A DNA stretch of 64,000 bases from Thalassoglobus polymorphus (GCF_007744255.1 NZ_CP036267.1:3599500-3663499); one strand, 5' to 3'. Positions 9,801 through 19,192 are shown, counted from the stretch's first letter. The notes: generated by a model not told the origin, from the letters alone. A program made the numbers and translations.

Positions 9801-12474
9801 TGGCTTCTGCAAGTCCATCAACAAGTAGCTTTATCGCCTCTTCCGGTTTCCCGCTGCCGAGTCGACGGACCATGTACTCACGCAGAATCGGAATGTTTTC
9901 GCCAGCAGTCATGGCGAGTGCCAATGCTCGCTGTGGGTCGACATCTGCCAACGGCTCCATCGCGTACCAGTACATGAGCGGCAGGTTGTGGTCGGTTGCG
10001 TCCTCTGGATACGACGTCAGGGTCTCTAGTGTCTGCCACCGATATTCAACGTCTGTTTTCTGTAGCAATGATGCAATCTGTAACCGCACAGGTTGTGTTG
10101 ATTGCGGATCAATTGCCAATGAGTAAAGAAACTGAATTCCGCGCGGACTTGTCAGGGCTTCAGGAGAGAGCAGCCGTAGAGCGGAGAGGACGCCTCTCGC
10201 ACCTATTATTTCGAAATTTTGGCGAGCGACAGATCTCGGGTTATCAGTGTATGCGACAGGGTTTTCTTCGTAATCTTCTTCACCAAAAAGTGAATCAGCT
10301 AATCTGTAAACTCGGAATGCACTCTCCGAGTTGGGTATCAACCGATCTACTGGAATATCTTCTGGAAGGTAAGACTCATCTGCAACTCGTTCTTTTAGGA
10401 TTCGATTTGCATGTCGAACGTACCATTCGTTTTCACTGTCGAGTGCTAGATAGACAAGGTCTTCCGTCGACACATCCTTCAAGTTCACTTTCACCGGTTG
10501 AGAGTTCCCATAGCTCACGCGAAAGACTCTGCCGTTGCTGCGGTCGTGGGCTCCTTCTTCGCGGCGGTGGCACTGGTTCTGGTCGTACCAGTCGATGCAG
10601 TACATTTGCCCATCGGGTCCGTAGGTCATGTAGATCATTTGCGACCATTTGTCGCGGGTCAGCAGGAAGTCGGGATTGCGAACGCCGACGTAGCCAGAGC
10701 CTTCAGGAATCAGCTCATCGACATTGATTCGATTCCCATGAATATTGTTCATGAAGAGTTTGCCGTGGTACTCCTCCGGCCAGCCTTGTTGCTTTGTATT
10801 CTTCGGAATGCTCCAGCCCGGTTTGTCGGCGTACTTCCGCAAGATTTCCCATTCAGGAGCTTCTTTGCCTTCGCGACCACCGAGGTAAATCATCGCCCCA
10901 GCGTGAGCATGTCCGCCGCCGAGGTCATCGGATCGGGCGCGATCGTTGTTGTTCCATTGGTTGCCAACAAAGTGCCGATGCTTAGCGATGGTTTTGATAT
11001 CGTCGTAAGTGTGCGGGTTGAAGTGTTGCCCTCCTTGCCGCTGATATCTTGCACCGGGGATAATGTGAAACAGGTGCGGAATCACACAGGCCGTAATAAA
11101 TGCGTCTCCAGACTCATTGAAGTCGAGCCCCCAGGGATTACTGGTTCCTTCAGCGTAAACTTCGAAGATGTGCCTCGTCGGGTGATATCTCCAGACACCG
11201 GCATTGAGACCGATTCGCTGGTCGTCCGGTGTCCCCGGTTTGCCGACTTTGGAATGTGTAAAGACCCCATGACACCCATACAACCACCCATCCGGTCCCC
11301 AAATGAAAGCGTTGAGCGTTTCGTGAGTATCTTGATAACCGAATCCGTCAAGAAGTACTGTTGCACCGGTCGGGACATCGCCGGGGAACCGTAATTTCGC
11401 CTCGGTTGAATCACCCGAGGCGAAATGGGCCTCTTTTGCGAGTTTAGGATCTGTTTCATCGGGAACATCATCCCCATCACGATCCGGGATGAACATCAAA
11501 TACGGTGCGGCCCCCACAAAAACACCGCCGAATCCGAGTTCGATGCCGCTGACGAGGTTCAAGCCTTCGATGAAGACTTTTCGCGAATCGAAGACTCCGT
11601 CGAGCGTTGTATCTTCGAGAATGATGATCCGGTCGCGACCTTTGCCTTCTTTAGCCCGGATCGGATATTCATATGCTTCCGCAACCCAGAGTCGTCCGCG
11701 GTCATCAATTGCCATTGCGATGGGTTGCATGACGTCCGGCTCCTCCGCTGCGAGTTGAACCTTGAAGCCATCGGGAACAATCATCTTCTCAGCGGCTTCT
11801 TGCCCGGAAAGATTTTCAAATGGGTAGAGTTCTCCCAGCTGAATTTGTGGAACGGGCGTGATGACCGGAAGTTTGAATTTCGGGCGTTTCTCGTGCAGCC
11901 GGAAGTCATCAAAGTTGACGTGCCCCCAACCGCCAGAATGCTGATCAACGATGCGGATGAAAATTTCCTTGCCTGCATAAGCAGCCAGATTCACCACAAC
12001 TGGCGACATCTCTTCAGCATTTCTCCCAGAGACCTTAAAGAAGACCTGCTTGTTGTCATTGCGAACAAGTTCAACACGTGTTGATTCGTGGTTCCCACCG
12101 CCGAGTAGAAAGCTGCACCAGTTTGCTGTCACTTTGAACGGAGAAGATGTGAGGACACCCTTGGGAGTGTCGCGATGGAATTCGTAGCCGCCGAGCCAAT
12201 ACTCACCAGTGTGTTGGCTTTTTCGATTGGCCCCATAAGGACGTTTGGGATCGATGTTTCCTTTGTGCGGTTGATCTTTCCAGGCATCGCCGGTCGCTGT
12301 CCAGTCTGTCAGGTCACCCGTTTCGAAGTTCAGATTCAGCTCGCGACCGTCAGCTGATTTTGGAAGCACGCCCGCTGAGTTTGCCGGTTCGTTGATCGAT
12401 TGGGCGAAGAGAGCAGAACCGTTTACAAGGTATGCCAGCAGGCAAAGCATCAGGCCAGAGCGAAACATCAACAT
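6880..12474 (-). CDS. Secreted PVC-type heme-binding CxxCH protein with DUF1080 and FG-GAP repeats
   Basis: A 1864-residue exported protein with signal peptide MLMFRSGLMLCLLAYLVNGS (cut near LFAQ). Order of parts: an N-terminal jelly-roll-like region (about 45-200); a membrane-bound-dehydrogenase-type beta-propeller (about 235-680, RGRLWVAEAYEYP); HEAT-like helices (about 700-1100); a cytochrome c module with heme motif CQQCH near 1129; a DUF1080 domain (about 1255-1430); and seven FG-GAP/VCBS calcium-type repeats such as DINGDGRNDI and DFDGDGDNDV (about 1478-1860). The parts overlap with those of the 543-5747 protein but in a different order, with DUF1080 after the heme instead of first. A periplasmic role in sugar oxidation is likely; the substrate is unknown. 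It converges on ruvA. Confidence 0.9.
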   Translation of the reverse strand: MLMFRSGLMLCLLAYLVNGSALFAQSINEPANSAGVLPKSADGRELNLNFETGDLTDWTATGDAWKDQPHKGNIDPKRPYGANRKSQHTGEYWLGGYEFHRDTPKGVLTSSPFKVTANWCSFLLGGGNHESTRVELVRNDNKQVFFKVSGRNAEEMSPVVVNLAAYAGKEIFIRIVDQHSGGWGHVNFDDFRLHEKRPKFKLPVITPVPQIQLGELYPFENLSGQEAAEKMIVPDGFKVQLAAEEPDVMQPIAMAIDDRGRLWVAEAYEYPIRAKEGKGRDRIIILEDTTLDGVFDSRKVFIEGLNLVSGIELGFGGVFVGAAPYLMFIPDRDGDDVPDETDPKLAKEAHFASGDSTEAKLRFPGDVPTGATVLLDGFGYQDTHETLNAFIWGPDGWLYGCHGVFTHSKVGKPGTPDDQRIGLNAGVWRYHPTRHIFEVYAEGTSNPWGLDFNESGDAFITACVIPHLFHIIPGARYQRQGGQHFNPHTYDDIKTIAKHRHFVGNQWNNNDRARSDDLGGGHAHAGAMIYLGGREGKEAPEWEILRKYADKPGWSIPKNTKQQGWPEEYHGKLFMNNIHGNRINVDELIPEGSGYVGVRNPDFLLTRDKWSQMIYMTYGPDGQMYCIDWYDQNQCHRREEGAHDRSNGRVFRVSYGNSQPVKVNLKDVSTEDLVYLALDSENEWYVRHANRILKERVADESYLPEDIPVDRLIPNSESAFRVYRLADSLFGEEDYEENPVAYTDNPRSVARQNFEIIGARGVLSALRLLSPEALTSPRGIQFLYSLAIDPQSTQPVRLQIASLLQKTDVEYRWQTLETLTSYPEDATDHNLPLMYWYAMEPLADVDPQRALALAMTAGENIPILREYMVRRLGSGKPEEAIKLLVDGLAEAKTDDVRLTFLKGIRSSLAGQKTVKAPAKWAEIFEKLSKPKTTAANFDVYLYALGLGAKFGDQEAQQKLEEIVVDEAGAYEERKVIFSFLVENESENLAGIISQLLTGTTLRAEALRAAATINDSAIAKAIVANYKTLNAGEQTDARNALASRANYAIELLTAAESGAVPRKDLSADLIRQLRNLDDPEVTELLNKVWGVVRESDVDRKKLIEKYLGLVNSDSHAKPDVHLGRAIFAKTCQQCHTLYGVGSKVGPDITGANRKDHNYLLTNILDPSAVMAKEYQPAVIVTDSGRVITGIIKEETSSLVTIQTTNELVQVPVNEIEARKQSEQSMMPDDLLKPFSDHEARSLIAYLSGTRQVPMAAREENLNRFYNAKNLDDWRATREEDQKLWNVENGEIVGRSKGLKHNAFLVSEMLFDNFEFSCEVKLEPNNGNSGIQFRSVPLPDGEMRGYQADIGQGWWGKLYEESARGLLVKNDNSKLVKKGDWNSYRIRAVGHRVQIFFNGKQVVDLVDDAGQLSGQIAVQLHSGDPMEVRFRNLEIKLLDPLPPFPAAGSPASGWPSSVPLEEGQKISWKKIQLDDVFRSEGCAIADFNKDGHMDVAAGSVWFPLQSPFKNRSSQVGISTDAVEQKLSLKTGSGQFVHPQPYSITVPKQEFDPKGYSNTFCNFAMDVNGDGWLDLVVVDFPGKPTWWFENPGQTKEETAWKRHQLTPVTNNESPQLLDINGDGVRELLCGFDQKIMGFATPKDLPTAEWKINAISGPGAPGTDRFSHGVGAGDINGDGRNDILTTSGWWEAPADDSDDQPWEWHPAPFGEACAQMYVYDFDGDGDNDVLTSSAHRYGIWWHEQKRVETAGEGKPKGVEWETHLISEDFSQTHALMLADINGDGLPDFVTGKRHWAHGGKDPGGNEPAVVFWYELKRENGKPVWTRHQIDDNSGIGTQFDVADINGDGLLDIATSNKKGTFVFIQQRE

Positions 12475-13238
12475 TTTCCAGATACAGGATATGAATTAAC
12501 CACGGTTGATATTGAATCATGGAATGTCTCTAGGGAATCATCAAGCCTCTCTGCCCATATCGCGGATCAGGCATGGCAACAGATTGGACGACGATGATCT
12601 GAACGCCCTCCCGTTTTCCGAAATCTGGGAATACATTGAGAGAAGAGATGTTTTTCGAAATAGCTGAAAGAATCGCTGGATTTACTCAGAGTTGCGAACG
12701 AAGTAATAAATTCACTGATCGCGATAATTGTGTTGTAAGAATTTTCGAAAGAGAGGCCTTACAAATCGAAAATGTGGTCACCCAATTGGAGTCGTTGTTC
12801 ATCGAGGAAGACGCACTTCGTTGTTAGAGATCGAGATTTCGAAGAAATCATAAAATCTGCCTGCAATCAAAAAAAAATTGTTGACATTCCGACCTAATAC
12901 GAGAGAATCGATCTCGATGTACAAGTTCACTTTGATCCCCCTGCTAAGTTCCGACGCCGTCAATTTGCTAATCGAATGATTCGAAGTTCCAGACGTGCAT
13001 CCCGCTCAAGAGTGGGTCGCTGAAGGTCGGGGCAGTTCAGACGCGGTAGTGTCAAACATGGGTAGTGGTTTATGGATATTGGGTAAAAGGTGTGCTTAAA
13101 GTGTGGTGTCTGTTTGTAATGTCATGAAAACAGACGAACTGTATAGTAATTCTGCGAAAAAGTTGCGGACTGAGACGGTGGCGTTCTCTCCCAACTTAGG
13201 CAGGCTCAAAATTCAGAAAAGAGAGGGGAGAACAGTAT
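12475..13238. other. 764-bp gap without a convincing gene
   Basis: The gap separates two divergent genes, so it should contain both promoters. A TTGACA occurs at about 12892, but no well-spaced -10 box is clear. The short open frame at 12636-12827 starts with TTG and has no family resemblance or good ribosome site, so I do not call it. An AGAGGGGAG ribosome site lies at the right-hand end of the gap. Confidence 0.4.
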
Positions 13239-13550
13239 ATGGAGTTTTCCTTTGAAGTGGATCCGGATAGCGATATTGCCATCGGAACAGAGCTGGTTGC
13301 GGAAGAAGTATTAACCTTTGAAGATGGTGTCGAATTCGACCTCACAGGTTATGACCCACTGACACCAACTGGAGCCAAACCTGGCTCAGATGATAAAGTC
13401 AAAATGCTGGCAGCTCGATACTCAGCTGGTGTTCCACTCTGGCACGATAGTGATTGCTACGATCACGGTCCTGTGAATACCGGAATTCTTGGTCTTGGTG
13501 ACAGCGACGATCTTGATGATCTAGACGAACTGGAAATCGAAGTAGAGTAA
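13239..13550 (+). CDS. Small acidic protein of unknown function
   Basis: A 103-residue, strongly acidic protein with no signal peptide or membrane segment. The best-ordered part is DDKVKMLAARYSAGVPLWHD followed by DCYDHG (about 58-82), which contains His, Cys and Asp residues that could bind metal. The C-terminus (GDSDDLDDLDELEIEVE) is almost purely acidic and probably disordered. An AGAGGGGAG ribosome site stands in front of the ATG, and a good rho-independent terminator follows, so the gene is very likely expressed as a single unit. I recall similar short acidic proteins in planctomycetes but cannot name a family. Function unknown. Confidence 0.75.
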   Translation: MEFSFEVDPDSDIAIGTELVAEEVLTFEDGVEFDLTGYDPLTPTGAKPGSDDKVKMLAARYSAGVPLWHDSDCYDHGPVNTGILGLGDSDDLDDLDELEIEVE

Positions 13551-13576
13551 TTTCCTCTCGGAATCAATTTTTCCAG

Positions 13577-13616
13577 AAAAGCCGGTCCCCCTTTATCTTT
13601 TGGGTGTCCGGCTTTT
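13577..13616 (+). terminator. Rho-independent terminator after the small acidic gene
   Basis: AAAAGCCGG pairs with CCGGCTTTT, with the extra pairing CCC/GGG inside the loop. The stem ends in TTTT, 27 bases after the stop codon, and could work in both directions. Confidence 0.8.
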
Positions 13617-13745
13617 ATCTATTTCACCTGACTGCATAAAGCCATGGGATTTCTCAAGACGCGGTAGAATCACGACTCGCAACGTCTTTGACATCAACGC
13701 CCGCTGTTGCATCAGGCTGCTCTTCAACTTTGGTTTGGAAATTAC

Positions 13746-14390
13746 ATGATTGGCATCATTGACTACGGAATGGGAAATCTTCGAAGTGTTCAAAAAGCTC
13801 TCGAGCGGCTGGATGTTCAATCAGAAATTCTCAGTTCTCCAAACGAACTCAAAGATGTTGATGGTGTGATCCTTCCAGGTGTCGGTGCATTCCGCGATGC
13901 CATTGGAGAGCTTCAGCGACACGACTTCGTCAATGCGATCCGAGAAACAGTTGCATCCGAAAAACCTTTATTAGGGATCTGCCTCGGACAGCAACTTCTC
14001 TTCGAGACCAGTTATGAAGATGGGACCTACGAAGGCCTAGGGATTCTTGAAGGAGATGTGGTCCGTTTTCAGCCGGAACCAACAATTAAAATTCCGCACA
14101 TGGGTTGGAACTCGCTTAAGATTCAGCAGCAAACGCCACTCTTTTCGGGGCTTGCCAGCGGAGACTACGTTTATTTCGTGCATGGATATTTTGTCCAACC
14201 GAAAGACTCAAGTGTCATTGCCGCAACGACGACGCATGGAAGCCAGGAGTTCGTCTCTGCGATTGCTTCCGGCAATGTCTATGCAACTCAGTTTCATCCG
14301 GAGAAAAGTCAGCGAATCGGATTGCAACTCTTAAAAAACTTTGCCAACCTTGTCGCCAGTCGTAATTTTGCAGGGACTACAGAATCGTAA
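13746..14390 (+). CDS. hisH: Imidazole glycerol phosphate synthase, glutaminase subunit HisH
   Basis: A 214-residue class I glutamine amidotransferase. HisH releases ammonia from glutamine and passes it to HisF, which makes imidazole glycerol phosphate and AICAR in histidine synthesis. The start MIGIIDYGMGNLRSVQKAL is the family's standard N-terminus, so the ATG at 13746 is preferred over an upstream in-frame ATG. Visible motifs are LPGVGAFRDA, the nucleophile elbow GICLGQQLLF (Cys near 79), the PHMGWN segment and the catalytic ATQFHPEKS (His/Glu near 187-189). hisF and other his genes are not nearby. The next gene starts 27 bases downstream. Confidence 0.95.
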   Translation: MIGIIDYGMGNLRSVQKALERLDVQSEILSSPNELKDVDGVILPGVGAFRDAIGELQRHDFVNAIRETVASEKPLLGICLGQQLLFETSYEDGTYEGLGILEGDVVRFQPEPTIKIPHMGWNSLKIQQQTPLFSGLASGDYVYFVHGYFVQPKDSSVIAATTTHGSQEFVSAIASGNVYATQFHPEKSQRIGLQLLKNFANLVASRNFAGTTES

Positions 14391-14416
14391 GATTCGATTC
14401 GTTACGGAGCACCACG

Positions 14417-14674
14417 ATGTTTTTTCAGCGAGTCATGATCGCAATTTCAGCGGTCGCATTCTTTCTTCAATCTTCAGTTTTTGCACATCCTGGACATGGA
14501 GCGGATGAAAGTGGTGAATCTTTGACTCACTACCTCGTCGAACCTTTCCACAACTGGGCAATTATTCTGATGATCGCCTTGATTGCCGGCACTGCGATTT
14601 CTTTGCGACTTAGACATTCAAAGAGCCAAAGAGTTTCGGTCATGCGATCAAAAAAAGATTCTCCCCGATCTTAG
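14417..14674 (+). CDS. Small exported or membrane protein with HPGHG motif
   Basis: An 85-residue protein with a cleavable-looking signal segment (MFFQRVMIAISAVAFFLQSS, cut near VFA) followed by HPGHGADE. A second hydrophobic helix follows (about 47-63, WAIILMIALIAGTAISLRL) and then a basic tail ending KKDSPRS. The His-rich start of the mature part could bind metal. It lies 27 bases behind hisH and may be co-transcribed. The stop codon TAG overlaps the TAGAGCA end of a dispersed repeat, so the basic tail may have been changed by that insertion. Function unknown. Confidence 0.65.
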   Translation: MFFQRVMIAISAVAFFLQSSVFAHPGHGADESGESLTHYLVEPFHNWAIILMIALIAGTAISLRLRHSKSQRVSVMRSKKDSPRS

Positions 14675-14795
14675 AGCATATTCGTGAACTTATTGCACCT
14701 TTCGAGTGAGTGCTCGCAGTCTGCCTCGTGACGAACAGCGATTTCGCTGGCGAAATGCGTTCTTCACGGGCACACGGTAGTGTAAACTGCTCTAG
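14672..14795. repeat. Dispersed palindromic element, family A, TA-flanked
   Basis: Begins TA-GAGCA and ends TGCTC-TA, with the internal core CTGCCTCGTGACGAACAGC and GAAATGCGTTCTTCACGGGC. It aligns end to end with the reverse complement of the copy inside the gene at 33228-34949. The left TAG forms the stop codon of the preceding gene. Read leftward, part of it encodes LEQFTLPCAREERIS, closely similar to the peptide from the intragenic copy. Confidence 0.85.
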
Positions 14796-14843
14796 AGTGA
14801 ACAGCAGCGACGTTTGCCCTGATTGAGCAAGCTTCAATGAACT

Positions 14844-16703
14844 TCAATGATTGACTCTCTTTAAGATCACTGACTTGAGTTCAATGCCGTTTGTCCCAGT
14901 GAGTGACTTCAGACGAACAACGAGATCTGCCTCTCCCTTTTGCAGCCTGAACACTCCGACATTGAGGTTTGCCCAGCTCTCTTTATCCTGATAGTTATTC
15001 GAATAAAGATAATCCGGCTTCGAGAGCAGCGGTGGGTCATGAGCGACCGGAACATTGACAAGCTGACTCTCCTTGCCGATCGAAACTTCGAGCTGACACC
15101 CCACGTTTTCACGGGCGCAGGCATAGCGAATCGAAACCTGATAGTCTCCCGCCTCAAGAATATCAACGGGCCATGTTGGGTAGGCCTCTTCGCTCGCCCA
15201 CTCCGTAATCCATGAATTGGCGAATCCGCTGGTGGTGTCTCCGGTGTACTTGATGAGATCGCCGTATCCGGGAACCAAATCGGCCTCGTTGGCTGGGATT
15301 TCAAATAGCTCTCGTGACATGTGGCCGACTGGAATTTGACGTTCTTTGAGAGATTCCGTATCCATCGACGCGAACCAGTCTTCGAATGACTGAGACATCT
15401 CCTGCAATCGTTCTGGGAACTCCGCAGCGACATTCTTTGTCTGCCCCGGATCTTGCTGCATCTCGTACAACCTCCACTTTCCATTCATCAACACAGCTCG
15501 CCACTGATCATTACGTACCGCACCGCGCAAACGCTTCACATCGCGATCAACACGATAGCCATCGGTAAAAAGAGTTCTCTGCGGCCAGGTTTCGACTTCC
15601 GGGAGTTTTTTCAGAAGCGGTACCAAAGAGACTCCATCAAGTTTCTTTTGGTGATCTTGCTTCAACTCAACGTGACACAACTCCGCGAGAGTTGGCAGGA
15701 CATCAAGGTGAAACGCAATTGGCTTGACCACTGTTCCCGGCTCGATGACTCCGGGATAGCGAATGAAAAATGGAACCCGTGTTCCACCCTCATCGACAGA
15801 CCCTTTGTACCCTTTCATCCCCGCATTGAATCGTGGAGAGTTGGCACCGTTGTCGGTCAGAAAGATGACGATCGTTTCTTTCTCAGCTCCACTTTGCTTG
15901 AGGTATTTGAGAATTCTGCCCAGATTCTCATCGATGTTTTCCACCATTGCGTAAGCACATTGCGCCTTCGTATCGAGCCCCTTTCCGTTGTACTTTTCCC
16001 AATACTTTTGCGGAACTCGCCAAGGTGAATGGGGAGTATTGTAGGCAACGTAGCAAAACCACGGTCGATCTTTGCTGGCCTGCATGAACTCAATGGCTTT
16101 GTCAGTAAAGATGTCCGCGATATAGCCTTCCTCGTGAACCGGTATCCCGTTTTCTTCAAGTGGAGGATTGAAGTATGTGTTCCAGTGCCCACCACAGAAG
16201 CCGAAGAATGTTTCAAACCCCTGACCATTGGGGTGCATCGGCATGTGTCGTCCGTTGTGCCATTTTCCAAAACAAGCTGTTGCATACCCCGCTTCTTTCA
16301 GCACCTCAGCGATTGTGATTTCTTCACTACGAATGTTTTCGTATCCACGAGTCACTCCACTGACACCGGTTCGCAAATGGTATCTTCCAGTCAGAAGGCT
16401 TGCTCGCGTCGGAGCGCAAACGGGGCTCACGAAGAATCGATCGAACCTGGCTCCAGAGTTTCCAAGCGCATCTTGAACTGGTGTGCTGATGAACGGATTC
16501 CCGTGCGAGCTGAGATCACCAAATCCCTGGTCGTCGGTCATGATCAACACAACGTTCGGCCTTTGAACTTCATCTGCGGAGAGAACGACTGAGCAAATTA
16601 ACTGCGGAATCGTTGCAAACACGCAACAGAGCGCGATGTTGTGAAAGGATGAAATCACGTTGGCTCTTTCAAGTTGAGAAATGAAAGGGAGTCCCTTGAT
16701 CAC
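14844..16703 (-). CDS. Secreted sulfatase (arylsulfatase family)
   Basis: A 619-residue type I sulfatase, which cleaves sulfate esters, in planctomycetes usually from algal or other sulfated glycans. A hydrophobic segment near 20-42 should direct export. The metal site LIMTDDQG (Asp57/58) is followed by VCAPTRASLLTGR, in which Cys96 is the residue converted to formylglycine (CxPxR). FGKWHNG and TPHSP supply further active-site residues, and LTDNGAN the last metal ligands. After the catalytic domain there is an extra C-terminal beta-rich region (about 500-615) that may bind carbohydrate. It is the last gene of a leftward group with an MFS carrier and sugar-acid enzymes. Confidence 0.92.
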   Translation of the reverse strand: MIKGLPFISQLERANVISSFHNIALCCVFATIPQLICSVVLSADEVQRPNVVLIMTDDQGFGDLSSHGNPFISTPVQDALGNSGARFDRFFVSPVCAPTRASLLTGRYHLRTGVSGVTRGYENIRSEEITIAEVLKEAGYATACFGKWHNGRHMPMHPNGQGFETFFGFCGGHWNTYFNPPLEENGIPVHEEGYIADIFTDKAIEFMQASKDRPWFCYVAYNTPHSPWRVPQKYWEKYNGKGLDTKAQCAYAMVENIDENLGRILKYLKQSGAEKETIVIFLTDNGANSPRFNAGMKGYKGSVDEGGTRVPFFIRYPGVIEPGTVVKPIAFHLDVLPTLAELCHVELKQDHQKKLDGVSLVPLLKKLPEVETWPQRTLFTDGYRVDRDVKRLRGAVRNDQWRAVLMNGKWRLYEMQQDPGQTKNVAAEFPERLQEMSQSFEDWFASMDTESLKERQIPVGHMSRELFEIPANEADLVPGYGDLIKYTGDTTSGFANSWITEWASEEAYPTWPVDILEAGDYQVSIRYACARENVGCQLEVSIGKESQLVNVPVAHDPPLLSKPDYLYSNNYQDKESWANLNVGVFRLQKGEADLVVRLKSLTGTNGIELKSVILKRVNH

Positions 16704-16868
16704 GGATACGACACCGATTCCATTCGCTGGTCGCGAGCGCGGGACTATTCGACGCCCCGTTCAAAGGCAGTCTCATTCTGCTCGTAAAGCTTACTCCCGT
16801 CAATTCACGTGTTCAATTGAAGTGTTCCGACAATCAGTCTCTTAGCAGCTTGCCTCAGGAGTTCGAGT

Positions 16869-18158
16869 TCAAGAATCTTCTGGCTCCGCGGAGATACGAT
16901 TTTCGGTATTGGTCAACACCCAGAAGATTGCGCCAATAAAATAGATGGCTGCGAAGAGCAGGAGGATCAGATTCCAGTTTTCGGTCCGTTGAAAGAGAAT
17001 TCCAACCAAAACCGGGCATGCCGCAGCGGCGAGGTTCCCAGTCATGTTCATCACTCCGAAGACCTGAGGAACGCGAGGGCCACCAATATCGATGGTCGCT
17101 GCCAATGCACATGGTCCTGCAATCGCAGCTGAGAGTGAACCGAGTGCGAGCAAAATAACGGCGAGCGTGACACTCTGAACGAACCAGGCAGCCAAAATGA
17201 GAAGTGAACAAGAGCCTAAAGCGACTGCGCCGACTCCGCTCCGACTGAGTCGTAAACTTCCTGTCCGTTTCCAAATCCAGTCAGTCACCATTCCTCCAAA
17301 GATGCTTCCGACCAATGTCCCCGCCAAGACCAGACCTTGCAAGTAGCCCGATTCTGAGACAGAAACACCACGTGTCTCTTGAAGAAACGTGGGGAACCAA
17401 CTGGCAAAAAACATGTATCCAGATGCTCGGCAAATCTGTTGCCCGCATAGCAACCATAAGACTGGATTCGCAGCGATGTTGTACAACTCGGTCAGCTCAC
17501 TCGTACTCTGCTCTTCATTCGAAACCTGTTGCACACGGCCTGCTTGAATCAAGGCGAGTTCGCTGGCGTTGACAGTACTCAGCTGACTGGGGCGGTCACG
17601 AAACCACCAGTAGAAGCCGAGCGTCCAGAGGACTCCCGGAAAAGCAAATCCGACAAACACCCATCGCCAGCCGGACCCTTCAGTCAGTTCGCCAGCGAAC
17701 CCACTGGCTGCGATCGCGCCGACCTGCATCCCGGCTGCCAAAATCCCACATGCAAGTGAACGTTCTGAGAGCGGCATCCAGTATCCGACTGAATTGCACG
17801 ATGCAGGAAAGATTCCTGCTTGAGCAATACCCATCAATAATTGAGCGACGATAAGCAACCAAAACCCAGACGCGATCCCGACTCCGAATGTTGCGAGTGA
17901 CCAACACAAAGCGAAAATACTCAGGGCCAGTCGAGTTCCGACTCTTTCCGAAAACCAGCCGGTGGGAACCTGAAAGAGGGCGTAAGTCCAGAAGAACGCC
18001 CCCATGAACCAGCCGGACTGTTCATGCGTGAGACCAAGCTCCGTACGTATCGTACTCTCAGTGACGCCCACCGCGTTTCGACACAGGTACGCTAACGCGG
18101 CTGCTACAGTCAGCCAGGCAAGCGTACGATAGCGGATTGCGGTTGGACGATCTGTCAT
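16869..18158 (-). CDS. MFS transporter, anion:cation symporter type
   Basis: A 429-residue polytopic inner-membrane protein with about 12 hydrophobic helices in two halves separated by a polar loop (about 187-225). [22 protein letters not shown] and the loop motif [13 protein letters not shown] are typical of the ACS branch of the major facilitator superfamily. That branch imports hexuronates, galactonate and similar organic anions. With a galactonate-dehydratase-like gene and an aldolase in the same direction, uptake of a sugar acid is the likely role. The sequence alone does not fix the substrate. Confidence 0.88.
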   Translation of the reverse strand: MTDRPTAIRYRTLAWLTVAAALAYLCRNAVGVTESTIRTELGLTHEQSGWFMGAFFWTYALFQVPTGWFSERVGTRLALSIFALCWSLATFGVGIASGFWLLIVAQLLMGIAQAGIFPASCNSVGYWMPLSERSLACGILAAGMQVGAIAASGFAGELTEGSGWRWVFVGFAFPGVLWTLGFYWWFRDRPSQLSTVNASELALIQAGRVQQVSNEEQSTSELTELYNIAANPVLWLLCGQQICRASGYMFFASWFPTFLQETRGVSVSESGYLQGLVLAGTLVGSIFGGMVTDWIWKRTGSLRLSRSGVGAVALGSCSLLILAAWFVQSVTLAVILLALGSLSAAIAGPCALAATIDIGGPRVPQVFGVMNMTGNLAAAACPVLVGILFQRTENWNLILLLFAAIYFIGAIFWVLTNTENRISAEPEDS

Positions 18159-18253
18159 ACGAATTCTCTGACTGCTTTAATGAGTGATGCGGTCTCAAGC
18201 TGTTTGCTACTCGGAAGCCCGAATTTCAGGAGCTCGTGGTTGCTGGATACGTA

Positions 18254-19192
18254 TTACTTACAAGCAGCGCTGTTACCGAGCAAATGCTGTAACCGAGCAA
18301 ATAAACGGTCGACCTCTTCAACGGTTTCTGAGTCAATTTCCCAGCTGACAGGTTGACGCTGAAGCGTGTTCAGAAAAATCCCACGTTTCTTCAACAGGTG
18401 TTTTTCAATCGCCAGGAAACCATCCAGACCAGCCTGAAGTTGCAAAACAACAATCCCACAAATGGAGAATGAGAGTTCATAGATTCGGTCATCGTCGCCC
18501 GTTTTCAAAGCACTCCAAAGTGCAACGATGGCATCAAGCAAGTCCGTCCCCGGCATCGTTCCTACGATTCCACGACGATAACAGTCGACAAGATTGAGAC
18601 CGCCGGAACCTTCGAAGACACGAATAGGCTCTTTGATTGAATCTCGCAGCAAAGACAAATTCGGCCCGAGGGGGCTCGCCTCAGGTTTGAAGAAAATCCG
18701 CTCCGCCCCGAACTCCTCCAGTAGTTTTCGATAAACGCCCAGGTCGATCGCGCTGCCGACATACCCTGACGCATCCTGAACAACTAAAGGGATCGAAACA
18801 TTTTTGGCAATGGACGCAAAATATTCATATGTCGCATTGCTTCCAAGCGACGTAGCGACTGGCGGTATCGCCATCAAAGCACTCGCCCCGGCTTGCTCTG
18901 CGTGGCGTGCATATTGAATTGCTTCAAGTGTTGTTTCAGCTCCAACACTGATGACGGAGTAGCCGCGTCCTTTTGCCGACTGGCAGACGAAAGTCGCCAG
19001 TTCCTTTCGTTCCTCTGCGGTTAAGCGAAGAATTTCACTTACCATCGCGACGACAAGACCGTCTGCACCGGTCTCGAAAGCCCAGTCAATTTCTCGCTGT
19101 AACGTTTCGAAATCAATTGTGTGGTCTTCGTGAAAAGGAGTGTGCAAAACAGGCAGCACACCGTGAAGTGGTTCGTCAGTCATTGAGGGCAT
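18254..19192 (-). CDS. DapA/NanA-family Schiff-base aldolase
   Basis: A 312-residue TIM-barrel protein of the dihydrodipicolinate synthase/N-acetylneuraminate lyase superfamily. These enzymes form a Schiff base on a lysine with pyruvate or a 2-keto acid and make or split aldol products. [19 protein letters not shown] starts the barrel, [21 protein letters not shown] is the usual second strand region, and IFFKPEASP carries the expected Schiff-base lysine. SGYVG probably holds the catalytic tyrosine. The first 17 bases overlap the end of the ceramidase-like gene, so the two are translationally coupled. In this operon it probably cleaves a 2-keto-3-deoxy sugar acid, not a lysine precursor; that is inference. 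Confidence 0.85.
   Translation of the reverse strand: MPSMTDEPLHGVLPVLHTPFHEDHTIDFETLQREIDWAFETGADGLVVAMVSEILRLTAEERKELATFVCQSAKGRGYSVISVGAETTLEAIQYARHAEQAGASALMAIPPVATSLGSNATYEYFASIAKNVSIPLVVQDASGYVGSAIDLGVYRKLLEEFGAERIFFKPEASPLGPNLSLLRDSIKEPIRVFEGSGGLNLVDCYRRGIVGTMPGTDLLDAIVALWSALKTGDDDRIYELSFSICGIVVLQLQAGLDGFLAIEKHLLKKRGIFLNTLQRQPVSWEIDSETVEEVDRLFARLQHLLGNSAACK

Noticed and set aside
12636-12827. 63-codon frame in the gap before the small acidic gene
   Set aside because: TTG start, no convincing ribosome site, no recognisable family, A+T-rich context.
13437-13460. TGGCACG...TTGCT resembling a sigma-54 promoter
   Set aside because: The spacing between the boxes is three bases too long and it lies inside the small acidic gene.
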